From positions 223,304,526 through 223,368,525 of the forward strand of contig NC_134455.1 in the NCBI RefSeq assembly GCF_047948215.1: a stretch of 64,000 nucleotides of DNA, given 5' to 3'. A model generated the notes under the pieces. The model saw only the letters and a program-made list of their open reading frames with translations. It did not search any database and was not told the origin of the DNA. Numbering within the stretch: the stretch's first letter is position 1; each line of letters starts with the position of its first letter. The translations under genes and the position numbers were made by a program. The DNA is from Lycorma delicatula (taxonomy: Eukaryota; Arthropoda; Insecta; Hemiptera; Fulgoridae). Below are positions 34,730 to 46,018 of the stretch, piece after piece.

Positions 34730-35544
34730 CTGTAAAAAAATTTTACGTACTCAAGCAATTTAAATTGAAATAGCTTAAATTATAATTTTCTTTAGAATTC
34801 TTATTAGTTCCTAATTCTTAATTTTATATTTGTTTCATATTATATTTTCAATTATTTAAAATAATGGATGAATGAGAATTTTGTAGCTTCAAAACTAAAT
34901 ATAAAATTTGTATAAAATTACAACACTTAATAGAAATAATTAACTTTATTAAATTACAATATTACATTAACCCTTTTGGTATTTAAAATATTTGCCCTTA
35001 ATATAGTTTTTAAAAAAAATAGTAATCTAGAATTTGAATTAAAACTAAAACAATGATAGTCGAGATCACACATAAAATAGCGTGTTTTTCGACCCCAAAC
35101 GTTTTTATCTCAAATTTTTCAAAACTTTCTGAAAATACAGTTCTAGGAGCTATTTTTTTTCAGTTTTTCAGCTTAAATAAAACCAATAATTTATTTCGTT
35201 TTTTGGATGCTAAGAATTACAGTCTGGGTAAATTTTACCGAAGACGCAGAAATCAGGACGAAATCTTTTGCCAACCGATACTCGCTAACAAAGCGCTTCT
35301 GAGCCTATGTTTATATGAACTTTCTTATTTTCACAGTAGAACATATTCTGAAATTTTGCTACATTCTTAGTGAATCGCAAGGTAATAAAATAAGTGAATG
35401 ATCCAGCAATTAATTTGGGTCAACTGTATATTTCTTTTTCTTGAATATCCTTCTCTAAATCTACTTTAATGTCGTAAAAATAAAATAAAATTATTACCAT
35501 TCCATATAATGTTTTAAATATAGGAAATCTATAAACGTTTTATA
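34730..35544. other. AT-rich intronic DNA
   Basis: A 105-codon open frame at 35053-35370 reads through CRYDE-like low-information sequence and matches nothing I know; I do not call it a gene. Confidence 0.4.
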
Positions 35545-35660
35545 AAGTTAGGGCTTGCTTCGCTCGTCCGATCGTGTAGCTAGGGGGCTCTGCCCCCGGA
35601 CCCTCGATGCGTTCGTAACCTCGTGTTTGTGAGATTGTTAATTATTTTACAGAAATATTA
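35545..35660 (+). repeat. Short interspersed repeat with GC hairpin, copy 2
   Basis: AGGGCTTGCTTCGCTCGTCC, the perfect hairpin GGGGGCTCTGCCCCC at about 35584-35598, then GATGCGTTCGTAACCTCGTG and ATTTTACAG. Homologous to 6346-6485. Confidence 0.6.
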
Positions 35661-35844
35661 GTATATAGAGAATATTTTTATGAACATTTTGGTGTTTTCA
35701 TATTTAAAATACGTAGAATTAAGGAGTAAGATATAGAATTTAATAGTTTTTAATATAAATATAATGTTTAACGCAAGCTATATTGATAACAGGGCTTGGG
35801 GATGCCGTATTCTTCGTTTAGCCTAGTGTGGGCTCGTGTTAGTT

Positions 35845-36040
35845 TCCAATGCAACTGCTGCCATTGGCGTAGAGCGAACGATTTTCTCAACGCGATTCAA
35901 TGCGCGCCAACGATTCTCTCCCGCTACAAATAAAGGGGAGTAATTGACAAACGGACTGTTTTTGGCGGGAGAAAGTCGCCGCGCGTAGCTGCCCGGCGTA
36001 CTACCATTGGTCCGCTCTGCGCCAATAGCAGCTAAAATAA
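35845..36040. repeat. GC-rich inverted repeat island
   Basis: GCTGCCATTGGCGTAGAGCG near 35857 is inverted as CGCTCTGCGCCAATAGCAGC near 36015-36034. Inside are GCGCGCC and CGCCGCGCG stretches and CTACAAATAAAGGGGAG, a TATA-like site. The high CpG content is striking in a region of low GC. Either a small foldback element or a promoter-type CpG island; no adjacent exon was found. Confidence 0.5.
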
Positions 36041-36498
36041 AAATGTGAGCACATACGAAAAACGTACAAACCCACGCACCAGCCTTTTTTATGGAAAAGA
36101 TTTAAACGAAAGTATTTCCTTAAACTGGTTCGGTTAATATAATCAATAGCGCAATGGAGAAAATCAAACGCAACATTAAATAAATAATTATAAATAATGG
36201 AACTAAGCCGTTAGTTGTTTCATTAAAGTTTTTGAAACTAAAACTACATACTTTGCTTGGACTTAGAAAATTTCTTGTGAGAATGTGCTTTCTATTTCAG
36301 TGAATAGTTACCATATCAGTAGGTTACACCAACATTTCTGGAAATAAAAAAAAAATTCTATTGTGAGAAAGGCTTTTGTAATGTATAATGAACGCAAATA
36401 TTTTGTAGTTATGTACTATTTGGCAAAATTATAACGCCTCTATTCAAACGAGTGCTCGCTCCATCTATAATTTTTTACTTATTTGTTCTGTTGTCCCA

Positions 36499-36508
36499 AA
36501 CTGACATG
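36499..36508. repeat. Target-site duplication of LINE copy 2 (left)
   Basis: AACTGACATG next to the LINE poly(A) tract; identical to 39206-39215, and the match may extend by TT. Confidence 0.9.
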
Positions 36509-39205
36509 TTTTTTTTTTTTTTTGTCTTCAGTCATTTGACTGGTTTGATGCAGCTCTCCAAGATTCCCTATCTAGTGCTAGTCGTTTCATTTCAGTATAC
36601 CCTCTACATCCTACATCCCCAACAATTTGTTTTACATACTCCAAACGTGGCCTGCCTACACAATTTTTCCCTTCTACCTGTCCTTCCAATATTAAAGCGA
36701 CTATTCCAGGATGCCTTAGTACGTGGCCTATAAGTCTGTCTCTTCTTTTAACTATATTTTTCCAAATGCTACTTTCTTCACCTATTTGCCGCAATACCTC
36801 TTCATTTGTCACTTTATCCACCCATCTGATTTTTAACATTCTCCTATAGCACCACATTTCAAAAGCTTCTAATCTTTTCTTCTCAGATACTCCGATTGTC
36901 CAAGTTTCACTTCCATATAAAGCGACACTCCAAACATACACTTTCAAAAATCTTTTCCTGACATTTAAATTCATTTTTGATGTAAACAAATTATATTTCT
37001 TACTGAAGGCTCGTTTAGCTTGTGCTATTCGGCATTTTATATCGCTCCTGCTTCGTCCATCTTTAGTAATTTTACTTCCCAAATAACAAAATTCTTCTAC
37101 CTCCATAATCTTTTCTCCTCCTATTTTCACATTCAGTGGTCCATCTTTGTTATTTCTACTACATTTCATTACTTTTGTTTTGTTCTTGTTTATTTTCATG
37201 CGATAGTTTTTGCGTAGGACTTCATCTATGCCGTTCATTGTTTCTTCTAAATCCTTTTTACTCTCGGCTAGAATTACTATATCATCAGCAAATCGTAGCA
37301 TCTTTATCTTTTCACCTTGTACTGTTACTCCGAATCTAAATTGTTCTTTAACATCATTAACTGCTAGTTCCATGTAAAGATTAAAAAGTAACGGCGATAG
37401 GGAACATCCTTGTCGGACTCCCTTTCTTATTAGGGCTTCTTTCTTATGTTCTTCAATTGTTATTGTTGCTGTTTGGTTCCTGTACATGTTAGCAATTGTT
37501 CTTCTATCTCTGTATTTGAACCCTAATTTTTTTAAAATGCTGAACATTTTATTCCAGTCTACGTTATCGAAAGCCTTTTCTAGGTCTATAAACGCCAAGT
37601 ATGTTGGTTTGTTTTTCTTTAATCTTCCTTCTACTATTAATCTGAGGCCTAAAATTGCTTCCCTTGTCCCTATACTTTTCCTGAAACCAAATTGGTCTTC
37701 TCCTAACACTTCTTCCACTCTCCTCTCAATTCTTCTGTATAAAATTCTAGTTAAGATTTTTGATGCATGACTAGTTAAACTAATTGTTCTGTATTCTTCA
37801 CATTTATCTGCCCCTGCTTTCTTTGGTATCATAACTATAACACTTTTTTTGAAGTCTGATGGAAATTCCCCATTTTCATAAATATTACACACCAGTTTGT
37901 ATAATCTATCAATCGCTTCCTCACCTGCACTGCGCAGTAATTCTACAGGTATTCCGTCTATTCCAGGAGCCTTTCTGCCATTTAAATCTTTTAATGCTCT
38001 CTTAAATTCAGATCTCAGTATTGTTTCTCCCATTTCATCCTCCTCAACTTCCTCTTCTTCCTCTATAACACCATTTTCTAATTCATTTCCTCCGTATAAC
38101 TCTTCAATATATTCCACCCATCTATCGACTTTACCTTTCGTATTATATATTGGTGTTCCATCTTTGTTTAACACATTATTACATTTTAATTTATGTACCC
38201 CAAAATTTTCCTTAACTTTCCTGTATGCTCCGTCTATTTTACCAATGTTCATTTCTCTTTCCACTTCTGAACACTTTTCTTTAATCCACTCTTCTTTCAC
38301 CAGTTTGCACTTCCTGTTTATAGCATTTCTTAATTGCCGATAGTTCCTTTTACTTTCTTCATCACTAGCATTCTTATACTTTCTACGTTCATCCATCAGC
38401 TGCAATATATCGTCTGAAACCCAAGGTTTTCTACCAGTTCTCTTTATTCCGCCTAAGTTTGCTTCTGCTGATTTAAGAATTTCCTTTTTAACATTCTCCC
38501 ATTCTTCTTCTACATTTTCTACCTTATCTTTTTTACTCAGACCTCTTGCGATGTCCTCCTCAAAAATCTTCTTTACCTCCTCTTCCTCAAGCTTCTCTAA
38601 ATTCCACCGATTCATCTGACACCTTTTCTTCAGGTTTTTAAACCCCAATCTACATTTCATTATCACCAAATTATGGTCGCTATCAATGTCTGCTCCAGGG
38701 TAAGTTTTGCAGTCAACGAGTTGATTTCTAAATCTTTGCTTAACCATGATATAATCTATCTGATACCTTGCAGTATCGCCTGGCTTTTTCCAAGTGTATA
38801 TTCTTCTATTATGATTTTTAAATTGGGTGTTGGCAATTACTAAATTATACTTCGTGCAAAACTCTATAAGTCGGTCCCCTCTTTCATTCCTTTTGCCCAG
38901 CCCGTATTCACCCACTATATTTCCTTCCTTGCCTTCTCCAATGCTTGCATTCCAATCTCCAACTATTATTAAATTTTCATCTCCTTTTACGTGTTTAATT
39001 GCTTCATCAATCTCTTCGTATACACACTCTACCTCATCATCATCATGGGCGCTTGTAGGCATATAGACGTTAACAATCGTTGTCGGTTTAGGTTTTGATT
39101 TTATCCTTATTACAATGATTCTATCGCTATGCGTTTTGAAATACTCCACTCTCCTCCCTATCTTCTTGTTCATCACGAAACCTACTCCTGCCTGCCCATT
39201 ATTTG
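36509..39205 (-). mobile_element. 5'-truncated RTE-like LINE copy 2
   Basis: About 2.7 kb on the minus strand with poly(A) tract (36509-36523). It ends abruptly within the endonuclease coding region (after CCTGCCCATTATTTG) at the AACTGACATG duplication. By eye it differs from copy 1 at only a few percent of sites. 5' truncation with flanking duplication is the usual result of incomplete target-primed reverse transcription. Confidence 0.93.
36528..39176 (-). CDS. LINE endonuclease-reverse transcriptase, 5'-truncated but open, 882 aa
   Basis: All 882 codons are open. The N-terminal ~145 residues of copy 1, including the first endonuclease motifs, are missing, so the endonuclease is incomplete. 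Retained are IVGDWNASIG, QIDYIMVKQR, DSDHNLV, GRKAPGIDGIPVELL, FIDLEKAFDNVDW, GVRQGCSLSPLLFNLYM and FADDIVIL. Differences from copy 1 are conservative (NATIAIE-type changes, VGD for VRD near the end). The lack of any stop over 2.6 kb of a non-selected truncated copy implies a recent insertion. Confidence 0.93.
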   Translation of the reverse strand: MMNKKIGRRVEYFKTHSDRIIVIRIKSKPKPTTIVNVYMPTSAHDDDEVECVYEEIDEAIKHVKGDENLIIVGDWNASIGEGKEGNIVGEYGLGKRNERGDRLIEFCTKYNLVIANTQFKNHNRRIYTWKKPGDTARYQIDYIMVKQRFRNQLVDCKTYPGADIDSDHNLVIMKCRLGFKNLKKRCQMNRWNLEKLEEEEVKKIFEEDIARGLSKKDKVENVEEEWENVKKEILKSAEANLGGIKRTGRKPWVSDDILQLMDERRKYKNASDEESKRNYRQLRNAINRKCKLVKEEWIKEKCSEVEREMNIGKIDGAYRKVKENFGVHKLKCNNVLNKDGTPIYNTKGKVDRWVEYIEELYGGNELENGVIEEEEEVEEDEMGETILRSEFKRALKDLNGRKAPGIDGIPVELLRSAGEEAIDRLYKLVCNIYENGEFPSDFKKSVIVMIPKKAGADKCEEYRTISLTSHASKILTRILYRRIERRVEEVLGEDQFGFRKSIGTREAILGLRLIVEGRLKKNKPTYLAFIDLEKAFDNVDWNKMFSILKKLGFKYRDRRTIANMYRNQTATITIEEHKKEALIRKGVRQGCSLSPLLFNLYMELAVNDVKEQFRFGVTVQGEKIKMLRFADDIVILAESKKDLEETMNGIDEVLRKNYRMKINKNKTKVMKCSRNNKDGPLNVKIGGEKIMEVEEFCYLGSKITKDGRSRSDIKCRIAQAKRAFSKKYNLFTSKMNLNVRKRFLKVYVWSVALYGSETWTIGVSEKKRLEAFEMWCYRRMLKIRWVDKVTNEEVLRQIGEESSIWKNIVKRRDRLIGHVLRHPGIVALILEGQVEGKNCVGRPRLEYVKQIVGDVGCRGYTEMKRLALDRESWRAASNQSND

Positions 39206-39215
39206 AACTGACATG
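39206..39215. repeat. Target-site duplication of LINE copy 2 (right)
   Basis: AACTGACATG, identical to 36499-36508. Confidence 0.9.
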
Positions 39216-39435
39216 TTAATACCTTATTAAATAATATGATTATGTTATTTTATGTTATGTATGAGAATACAACATATTAATCATTAATTTAAAGCAGCGT
39301 TTCTCAACCTGGGAGTCGCGGCGATATGAACGGAGAGAGGGCGCGAAATTACCCTACAACTTTATACGTAAAAAATAATGAAATCCTTTTATGAGGAAAA
39401 AATTATTTATTATAAACGTTTTACTTGTTATGCAA

Positions 39436-40195
39436 AGTATGTATAAGCAAAATCAAAGTTAACGATAAAGAAATACAAATAGTTGAACAATTTAAATACT
39501 TAGGTGAAATCATTCACTGCAGATTTAGGGAAAAACAATCATGACAAAACAGAATAACTAAAATTGAAAGAGCACTAAGTCTAACTTGGCAAACACAATA
39601 AAAAATGTCTCTCAATAAAATCCAAAATTTACCATTATAACACAGTAGTTCTTCCGGTGGCGCTTTGTGCTTGTAAGACTATTTTTCAGATTAAGAATGA
39701 GAGTAAAACGGACCAATTACTTAAAACAGAAAGGCGAATTATCAGAACTTGTTTAAATAAGAGTTATCAAAAGGATGGAGTCTGGCGAATTACCGTAAAT
39801 GAAACAGTCTACAAACAAGTCGACCCAATTCTTAGTACAGTGAAAAAACTAAGAATTTCTCATTTTTTTCACGTATTAAGAATGCCTGAGAACCGAATTC
39901 TAAAATAACTGGTCACAAGGAATATTAACAAAAAACCTGTGGAAAATATGTTGGAAAAATCTAGAGATCTTCAAGAAATTGGCTTGAGGTTTGAGGACGC
40001 CTGTGATAAAATGAAAATTAACTACGCACTTCAAAACAACAGATTCAACGTTAAAAAATTAGAAAGGCATAACAAAGTGGAGGTCACAGATGAAGTCAGG
40101 AAGCAACGATCCGGTAGAATGAAGAAATACTGGGAAAATCTAAAGCCCACACTATATAGAAATTCAAGAGGAACTGAAATATTGATAACTAAAGT
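39436..40195 (+). mobile_element. 3' fragment of a second LINE family
   Basis: Reads VEQFKYLGEIIH near 39490, RITKIERALSLTWQTQ, then frame 39657-39908 (LLKTERRIIRTCLNKSYQKD and RISHFFHVLRMPENR) and 39939-40200 (LQEIGLRFEDACDKM, RSGRMKKYWENLK). This is the post-reverse-transcriptase region of an endonuclease-RT LINE, clearly different from the RTE-like copies above. The element joins hAT sequence at about 40196 (GTAAACATTTTATGGTTGTG). Confidence 0.75.
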
Positions 40196-42170
40196 GGTAA
40201 ACATTTTATGGTTGTGTTTTTCTTTTAAAAGTTTTTCCATTCGTGGATCGATGTTAGAAACGCACAAAAGCAAATTGTTTTTAAGTGATAAAAGACGATT
40301 CCTATATTTAATTTTTAGCGTAACCATAGACGACAATTCCTTTTCACAGAAGTAAGAAATGGCGAAAGGGATTAATATTTTCAATACTTTGTGACTAAAT
40401 TTCTGTATTCAAATCGATGAGCAAGCCAAAACGTATCTAAATTTTCAGATGTGAATAGTAGTTGTTACGTTTTAGCGTAACTTTTTCACTTAATGGATTT
40501 TCAGTACCCATCTCTTCGAGAAATCAATTTTATCTTCCGGAAAATATTAAACAACTGAATTTTTAACTCACGCAAATGCATCTTCATGCTATCCTAACTG
40601 TGGCAAATAATAGTGTCTTATTCATCCAAACTTTTCTCAGTATAATCGGAAGTGAGTGGAAACATATCAAAACTTCTGTTTTGAAAATGAATAATCCAGA
40701 TATCAAGCTTCTTAATGAAAGCTTGTCTGTCATATAGCATATGTTTTACTACGTTCTTGTAAATTCACATTTAAGACGTTTAAATGCGGAAATACATCAA
40801 CTACTTAGTAAGTCAATAACAACGTATGTTCATTAATTTGTAAAAACATTGAAAATGGCTTTTTTAATCCTGGAAAATTATTGTTAATTCACCTCGCAGT
40901 TCCAATAACCATCTGATTTCTCTAAAATTAATTATTTTTACAGCTTTACGAAGAATTTATTTGAGGTTTTCCGTAATATTCTTATAGAAAGAGCATATTT
41001 GCGAAGGAAGCAGTGCGTTTTATTCTGCCCTTGGTATAAGAAAATTTTTCAATTATTTCAGAAATCCACTGTTCTTTCCTGTTATCGCCTTTGCACCATC
41101 ACTACATACCACAATGCATTTTGTCCGATCTAGGTTATAGCTTTTAGTAGCTTCAGACACTGTCGTGTTGCCTGACCAATATTGATTTGCAAAACAACAT
41201 ATTTTCTTTGATTTATATGTCCTTATCGTATTTATATCTCACGAAATATAAGAACTGAGAAATGTTTGTCACATCTGTTGATTTATCGAACTGAATACTA
41301 AAAAATTCACTTGACTTCACTAGCTGTATTATCTGATCACAAACACTGGTAGCCGTCATCGATTCCCCTTCATAGTGTATCGTTAGAAAGCGGAGTTTTT
41401 TCAATATTATTACTTTTTCTACACCTATTAAAACACTAGACATATCAATTGCATCAGACTGCAATTAAATGGGTTTGGACATCTTGGCACTGATAGAATT
41501 TAGAGCTAGTGTGGTCTGTATTTTTGATGAGATGGTAGATGATGAAATGAAGCAACGCTATGTGTTATTCTTGAATCGTTATATTTAATTTGTTGTCACC
41601 CTTGACATTTTTATTGAATTAAAATAGTTACATTAAACTTAAGAATGTATGACACTTTAGTCGTAATTGAACTTGAACATTATCAAGAAACTATGAGTCC
41701 CCTTGGACTGAAATGAAAACACAACCGCACTGCGTGGGATTCTGACGTAGAATGAATCGTACGGTGTAACTCGCCGGTGAGCGCTAGCACCCACTAAATC
41801 GCAGCACCGGACAGCTCGACATGGAACGGAAAAAGAACTATAATGGAACATATTAATGCTACGAGATAAGATGATTCATTATCAGTAAGGCTTAATTTGC
41901 AAATCGAAGTTGATTTCTCAAATATGTCATTTTCTTTCGAAAAATTCTAAGGGTTTGCTTTTATAATCCGTTTGTTTGGTTTCAAAGTGTCGAATTAATT
42001 TTGAGGCTTCATGCATTCATCAGAGAGGTCTTGAATACAAACAACGCACTGTGGCTTTCCATCCAGTGAGATAAAACCATAATTTAAAAAACTCATTGTA
42101 CAATCTTGTCTTTTTAGCAATCGATTCATGAATATAGACTCACTTCGTTTTTTCACAAATTTATCCACTT
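40170..42170 (-). pseudogene. hAT transposase relic (BED finger type)
   Basis: From the 5' side (high coordinates): BED-finger-like CVVCIQDLSDECMKP and KSKPLEFFE (about 42110-41930); then an intrusion; frame 41464-41213 with KSSEFFSIQFDKSTDVTNIS; TKCIVVCSDGAKAITGKNSG at about 41150-41085, the catalytic-core region; and finally 40384-40200, MKILIPFAISYFCEKELSSM then RLLSLKNNLLLCVSNIDPRM, the C-terminal hATC dimerisation domain. Stops and shifts are common. The type matches ZBED/FAM200-like hAT transposases. Confidence 0.85.
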
Positions 42171-43183
42171 TGCATAAGAATCTAATTAAAAAAAATTATA
42201 AAACAGACTTCAAATGTTGTACTAAAAGTTACAAATAATTAACAAATAACTATTTTTGAAGTCGGGGTGATGTCGGTTGGGAGCTTGTTGTATGACTATT
42301 TAATATTGCAAAATGATTGTTTATTATTGCATAATATAAATATTTAAATTATAACTTTGCAATTAGGCATAATACAGTTTTTCACCCTTTTATATAAATA
42401 TTAAATGTAAGTTTAATATTTATATGTAGTTATACATATAGGAAAACAGCCAAGAAAAAAAAGGAACGGTTGTTTAAGAAAGAATGCCATAAATATTTCC
42501 ACGGAGACTAAACAACGATAATATGGACTGTTAATATCCTACTCATACAGGAAACATAGCAACGCGATACTGTTGCAAGCAGTCAGCGGCTAAGAGTGTC
42601 GAGTTGTTCGTGGTTTTCTTTTGTATTTTTACTAAGATTATCATTGGATTTGGTTTAAATTTATATGGGAACATTCCGAAAGTATACTGTTCCGATTACA
42701 AAAAAATTATCAAAGTCGGTTTACTAACGTCAGAGATATTGCGAAACATACATTAAAAAAAAAAATACAGTTGAAATGATAACCTCCTCTTTTTTGAAGT
42801 CTGTTAAAAAAAAGTTACACCGTTTCACCGCACACTAAAATACTGAAACCTACGTATCATATGCATGTTCGAATATGACGCTTTCACAGCGATTATGTAA
42901 GCAGCACCTGCAATTACAAGGAGCACCTACACGTCAAATTGGTACCTGTAAATTGTTTGTTTGTACACTGCATACATGCATGTTTCATACCGTCGCTATC
43001 AACGCAGCTAAATAGTTTTAACTAAATTTCATGAGTTGTGTGTGGGGTGTGGTCGTGAAATATTCATTACATATAATTTTTTAATTTTGGTTTTCGTGGA
43101 GCTAAAAAGGTTGAGAATCTAAAGTATACTTTGATACAAGTTTAAAAAAAAACTTTTTAAGGCATAGTTTGTTAATTACTTAC

Positions 43184-43370
43184 AGCGAGTTCTTGATTTA
43201 TTGACCCTTTGGACAGCGTCTCCAAACAATGCCACATATCTTCTTCATACATAATTATCCCATTATCTAAGTAAATATTTAAACAATTTATGAAATCCTT
43301 TGTTGACAAAAAGTCTTCTGCCTGCTTTAGCAGTTCATAAGATTTAAAAGCAATAGAATCCACATCAGCC
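43184..43370 (-). CDS. Ankyrin/MYND gene, helical exon
   Basis: Acceptor TTTGTAATTAG and strong donor GTAAGTAATT on the minus strand. The exon is 187 nt: one base completing an ATG codon with the AT left by exon 48382-48558, then 62 codons. It reads ADVDSIAFKSYELLKQAEDF, LSTKDFINCLNIYLDNGIIM and EDMWHCLETLSKGSINQELA. The pattern suggests paired helices (TPR-like), but no named domain is certain. Confidence 0.8.
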
Positions 43371-43639
43371 CTAATTACAAATAAATATGACAAATTTTAT
43401 TAAGTTTTCAATAGATTTGATTTTAAAATTCATATTAAATATAAAAATTGGTTTAAAATGCCGGATTTTATAAACAACTCATTTTAAAATAAGCAGTAGT
43501 ACTGGCTTTACATTCCCAAACTAAATCAAACTCAGGCACTCAAAATAGAAATTTGGGCAGTTATATTTGTCTAATATGACACTAAATTGTAGACTAAAAA
43601 AATCATAACTATACAAAAAAAAAATCATTTCACTTCAAT

Positions 43640-45560
43640 CTTGTCAAACAACAGACTAGAATTTTATCTAGTATACTGTAAATTGATGGCCAAATATGTC
43701 ATGTTTTATTTCCTGGTAACATAGAAATCAAAATTTTTTCTTCAGGGTAACGTATTATTTTTCTTAATAGATCAAATAATTTAAGACTCAGTATTCTTGT
43801 TTATGGCTGTCAGATTTTGACTCTTTCTTTCATACATTATAAAATTTGGTCCTATTTTCTTCCATTTTAAATTATAAAATGCCTTCTCCAAATTTACAAA
43901 TACCAAATAGGTGGTTTGATTCTTCTTGTATGTTAATCTGAAGGCCAGAATGTCCCCTTTCCTTGTACACAAGCTCTTTCTGAAGCAGAACTATTCTTTT
44001 AATGTACATTCTACAACAGGTACCACTGTTGTAGAACCTGTTGTACTATACATCAAGTTTATTTGCCTGTACACTATCCTCATCAATATCTTTTTATATT
44101 TGATGCTCAAAACTCGTACAACATGGTAAATTTGTACTTTTTCAGAAATCTGTCTAACTGCCTCTCCTTAATGTCTAATTTCTGTTTATCAAACTAACAG
44201 CCGTCATACTTTGACCTCAAAATATAAACTTCTCTGATATTACTTTTTCTTCCTCCATAACTTTATATGATGATTTTTTCCTCTAGTTCTCTTAAATATT
44301 CCTGTCATCTCTTTTTTCTTCCTAATAATAGCTTTCAATTTGCACCTCATTTTTGTTTTATTTTTCTAGTTTTATTTTATTTTTCTGCATGCTACATCAG
44401 TCTTCCTTGCAACCTGTTTTTCCCTTTATCACTACATCTCTGCATAAACCAATTTCCCTTTGTTATTTGTGACATTTATTAATTTTATTTTCAACCAATT
44501 TTAAGATATATGTACAGTTCTTTCTTTCATCATCTTTAGAATTTTTTCCTTTTCTGTGTTTATCAATCAATTCCAATATACCTTTTGCTATCCATGAAAT
44601 TCTACCAATTGCCAACTTTTTTAATGCTCAATCTTTTAATATGAAAATCTTTAAAAATGAATTTTAATAAAACTGAATCTTCTTTTGGAGAAATGTTTTT
44701 GCCTTGTACTTTAGTAAAATTACATTACATTCTTTTAAACTGTATTCCATTTTTAATTATACCCCTTAAACTTCAACTTACATTAAATAACAAATTAACT
44801 GTGGTCAGAATCACTATCTCTTCTTGAGTTTTACAGTCTAAAATTTGGTTTCAAAAACCCTGTCTATAATCTATCCACTATATGCTTGTATTTCATGGTG
44901 TTAATCATGAGATACAAGTATTTTTTCAGTAAAAGGATTATATTAACTGCAAATTCCAAAACTCAAGTCCTTTCTCATTTCTCTGTTTTTCATTCTTGTA
45001 TTTTCTAATTATGGAATTCAGTCTCTCATTATTACCAAATTCTTTCACAATGTTGATTAAATAATCTATTTTTTCATACATCTTTCTATCTCTTATTCTC
45101 TGTGTAAAAAAAATGGTTTACAAACTTGCATTTTTTATAGGCTTGTACATAATCTGTTCTAAAATATTCTCTTACTATGCAACTTTTAATAATGCATTAA
45201 CTAACGCTTTATCCTGTATTCTTATTATTCCTATGCCACTTTTCTGATCTATAACCTTCTGACCACATTTCTGACCTATAACCTTCCTTTTCTTTTTAAA
45301 TTACCAGCCTACCACTCTTATTTAAGCTTTCAAATTCCATGTTCAGACTTGCAAAATGCCTTAGTTTTTATTTCTTCTGAATAGTCTCTGCCTGGAAATC
45401 CAATCAGGTAGGTACCTTTTCTACCTCTGAAATAATTTACTCCAACAATATCATCTCACTGAATTTTTAAAAAAATGAAAAGTAATGATGAAAAAATTCT
45501 TGGATAATGCATGTATAGTTTAACAATTGCTTTCAACTAAGCTGTATTTATATTGTAAAA
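43640..45560 (-). pseudogene. Old RTE-like LINE relic
   Basis: Minus-strand fragments align with the intact LINE: NQILDCKTQEE with SDHS near 44830 (endonuclease end), frame 43972-43781 with RKGDILAFRL and TTYLVFVNLEKAFYNLKW (reverse transcriptase), and VNYFRGRKGTYLIGFPGRDY near 45440-45390 upstream. Stops are frequent throughout, so this insertion is much older than copies 1-3. Confidence 0.65.
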
Positions 45561-45815
45561 TATGTTATCTTAAATAAGCCTAAATACTCACCTCTTATGG
45601 TAGCACTTATGGTTTTGGTTCTCAAATGTATCAGTTTCTGTGTGAGATAGGTCGGCTTATTTAGAGGTGGCTGGAGTTGTATTTACCTGTGGCAAATTAT
45701 TCTTAGTTTTTTTTTTGAAGTTCTATACCCCCTCTTAGACAGTATCAAACTACACCAATGGTTTGACAGTATCAAACTACATCTGAGATAACTGCCACAG
45801 CCCGTTTGTTATTTA

Positions 45816-45833
45816 TATATATATATATATATT
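45816..45833 (+). repeat. (TA)n microsatellite
   Basis: Nine TA units; a longer tract of about 24 units lies at 45940-45988. Confidence 0.9.
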
Positions 45834-45939
45834 GTCCTCCGAATGGCTTCGATGGCACGTGGCACTTGCTAACCTTATGATAGGCCTGAAAAGCATTTTT
45901 GTCGTCCATTGGCTTCAACAGGTCTTTGTAATTACTAAC

Positions 45940-45945
<6 letters not shown>
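45833..45945 (-). repeat. Tandem units next to LTR-like repeat B
   Basis: On the minus strand: GGTTAGTAATTACAAAGACC ... GAAGCCAATGGACGAC, then GGCCTATCATAAGGTTAGCA ... CATCGAAGCCATTCGGAGGA. Related to the 63-bp units at 12861-13080. Confidence 0.65.

Positions 45946-45988
<43 letters not shown>
45940..45988 (+). repeat. (TA)n microsatellite, long
   Basis: About 24 TA units separating the tandem units from LTR-like repeat B. Confidence 0.95.
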
Positions 45989-45992
<4 letters not shown>

Positions 45993-46018
45993 ATCAGAGA
46001 AATAATAATATAAGAGCT

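Larger units (their letters stand above)
39294..43122 (-). mobile_element. hAT element 1, carrying a LINE fragment
   Basis: Left end CAGCGTTTCTCAACCTGGGA at 39294 is typical of hAT ends; the right end GGTTGAGAATCTAAAG at 43109-43124 is its approximate inverse. The transposase relic lies on the minus strand (40170-42170). A plus-strand fragment of a different LINE (39436-40195) is inserted near the 3' end. No clean 8-bp duplication was found, so the exact ends are approximate. Confidence 0.7.

Noticed and set aside
35053..35370. 105-codon plus-strand frame
   Set aside because: No homology recognised, Phe/Leu-rich, no splice or start context.
45594..45690. Possible minus-strand exon (QKLIHLRTKTISATI) before a GTGAGT donor
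   Set aside because: Inserting it would break the phase match between exons 48382-48558 and 43184-43370, and its acceptor is unclear.
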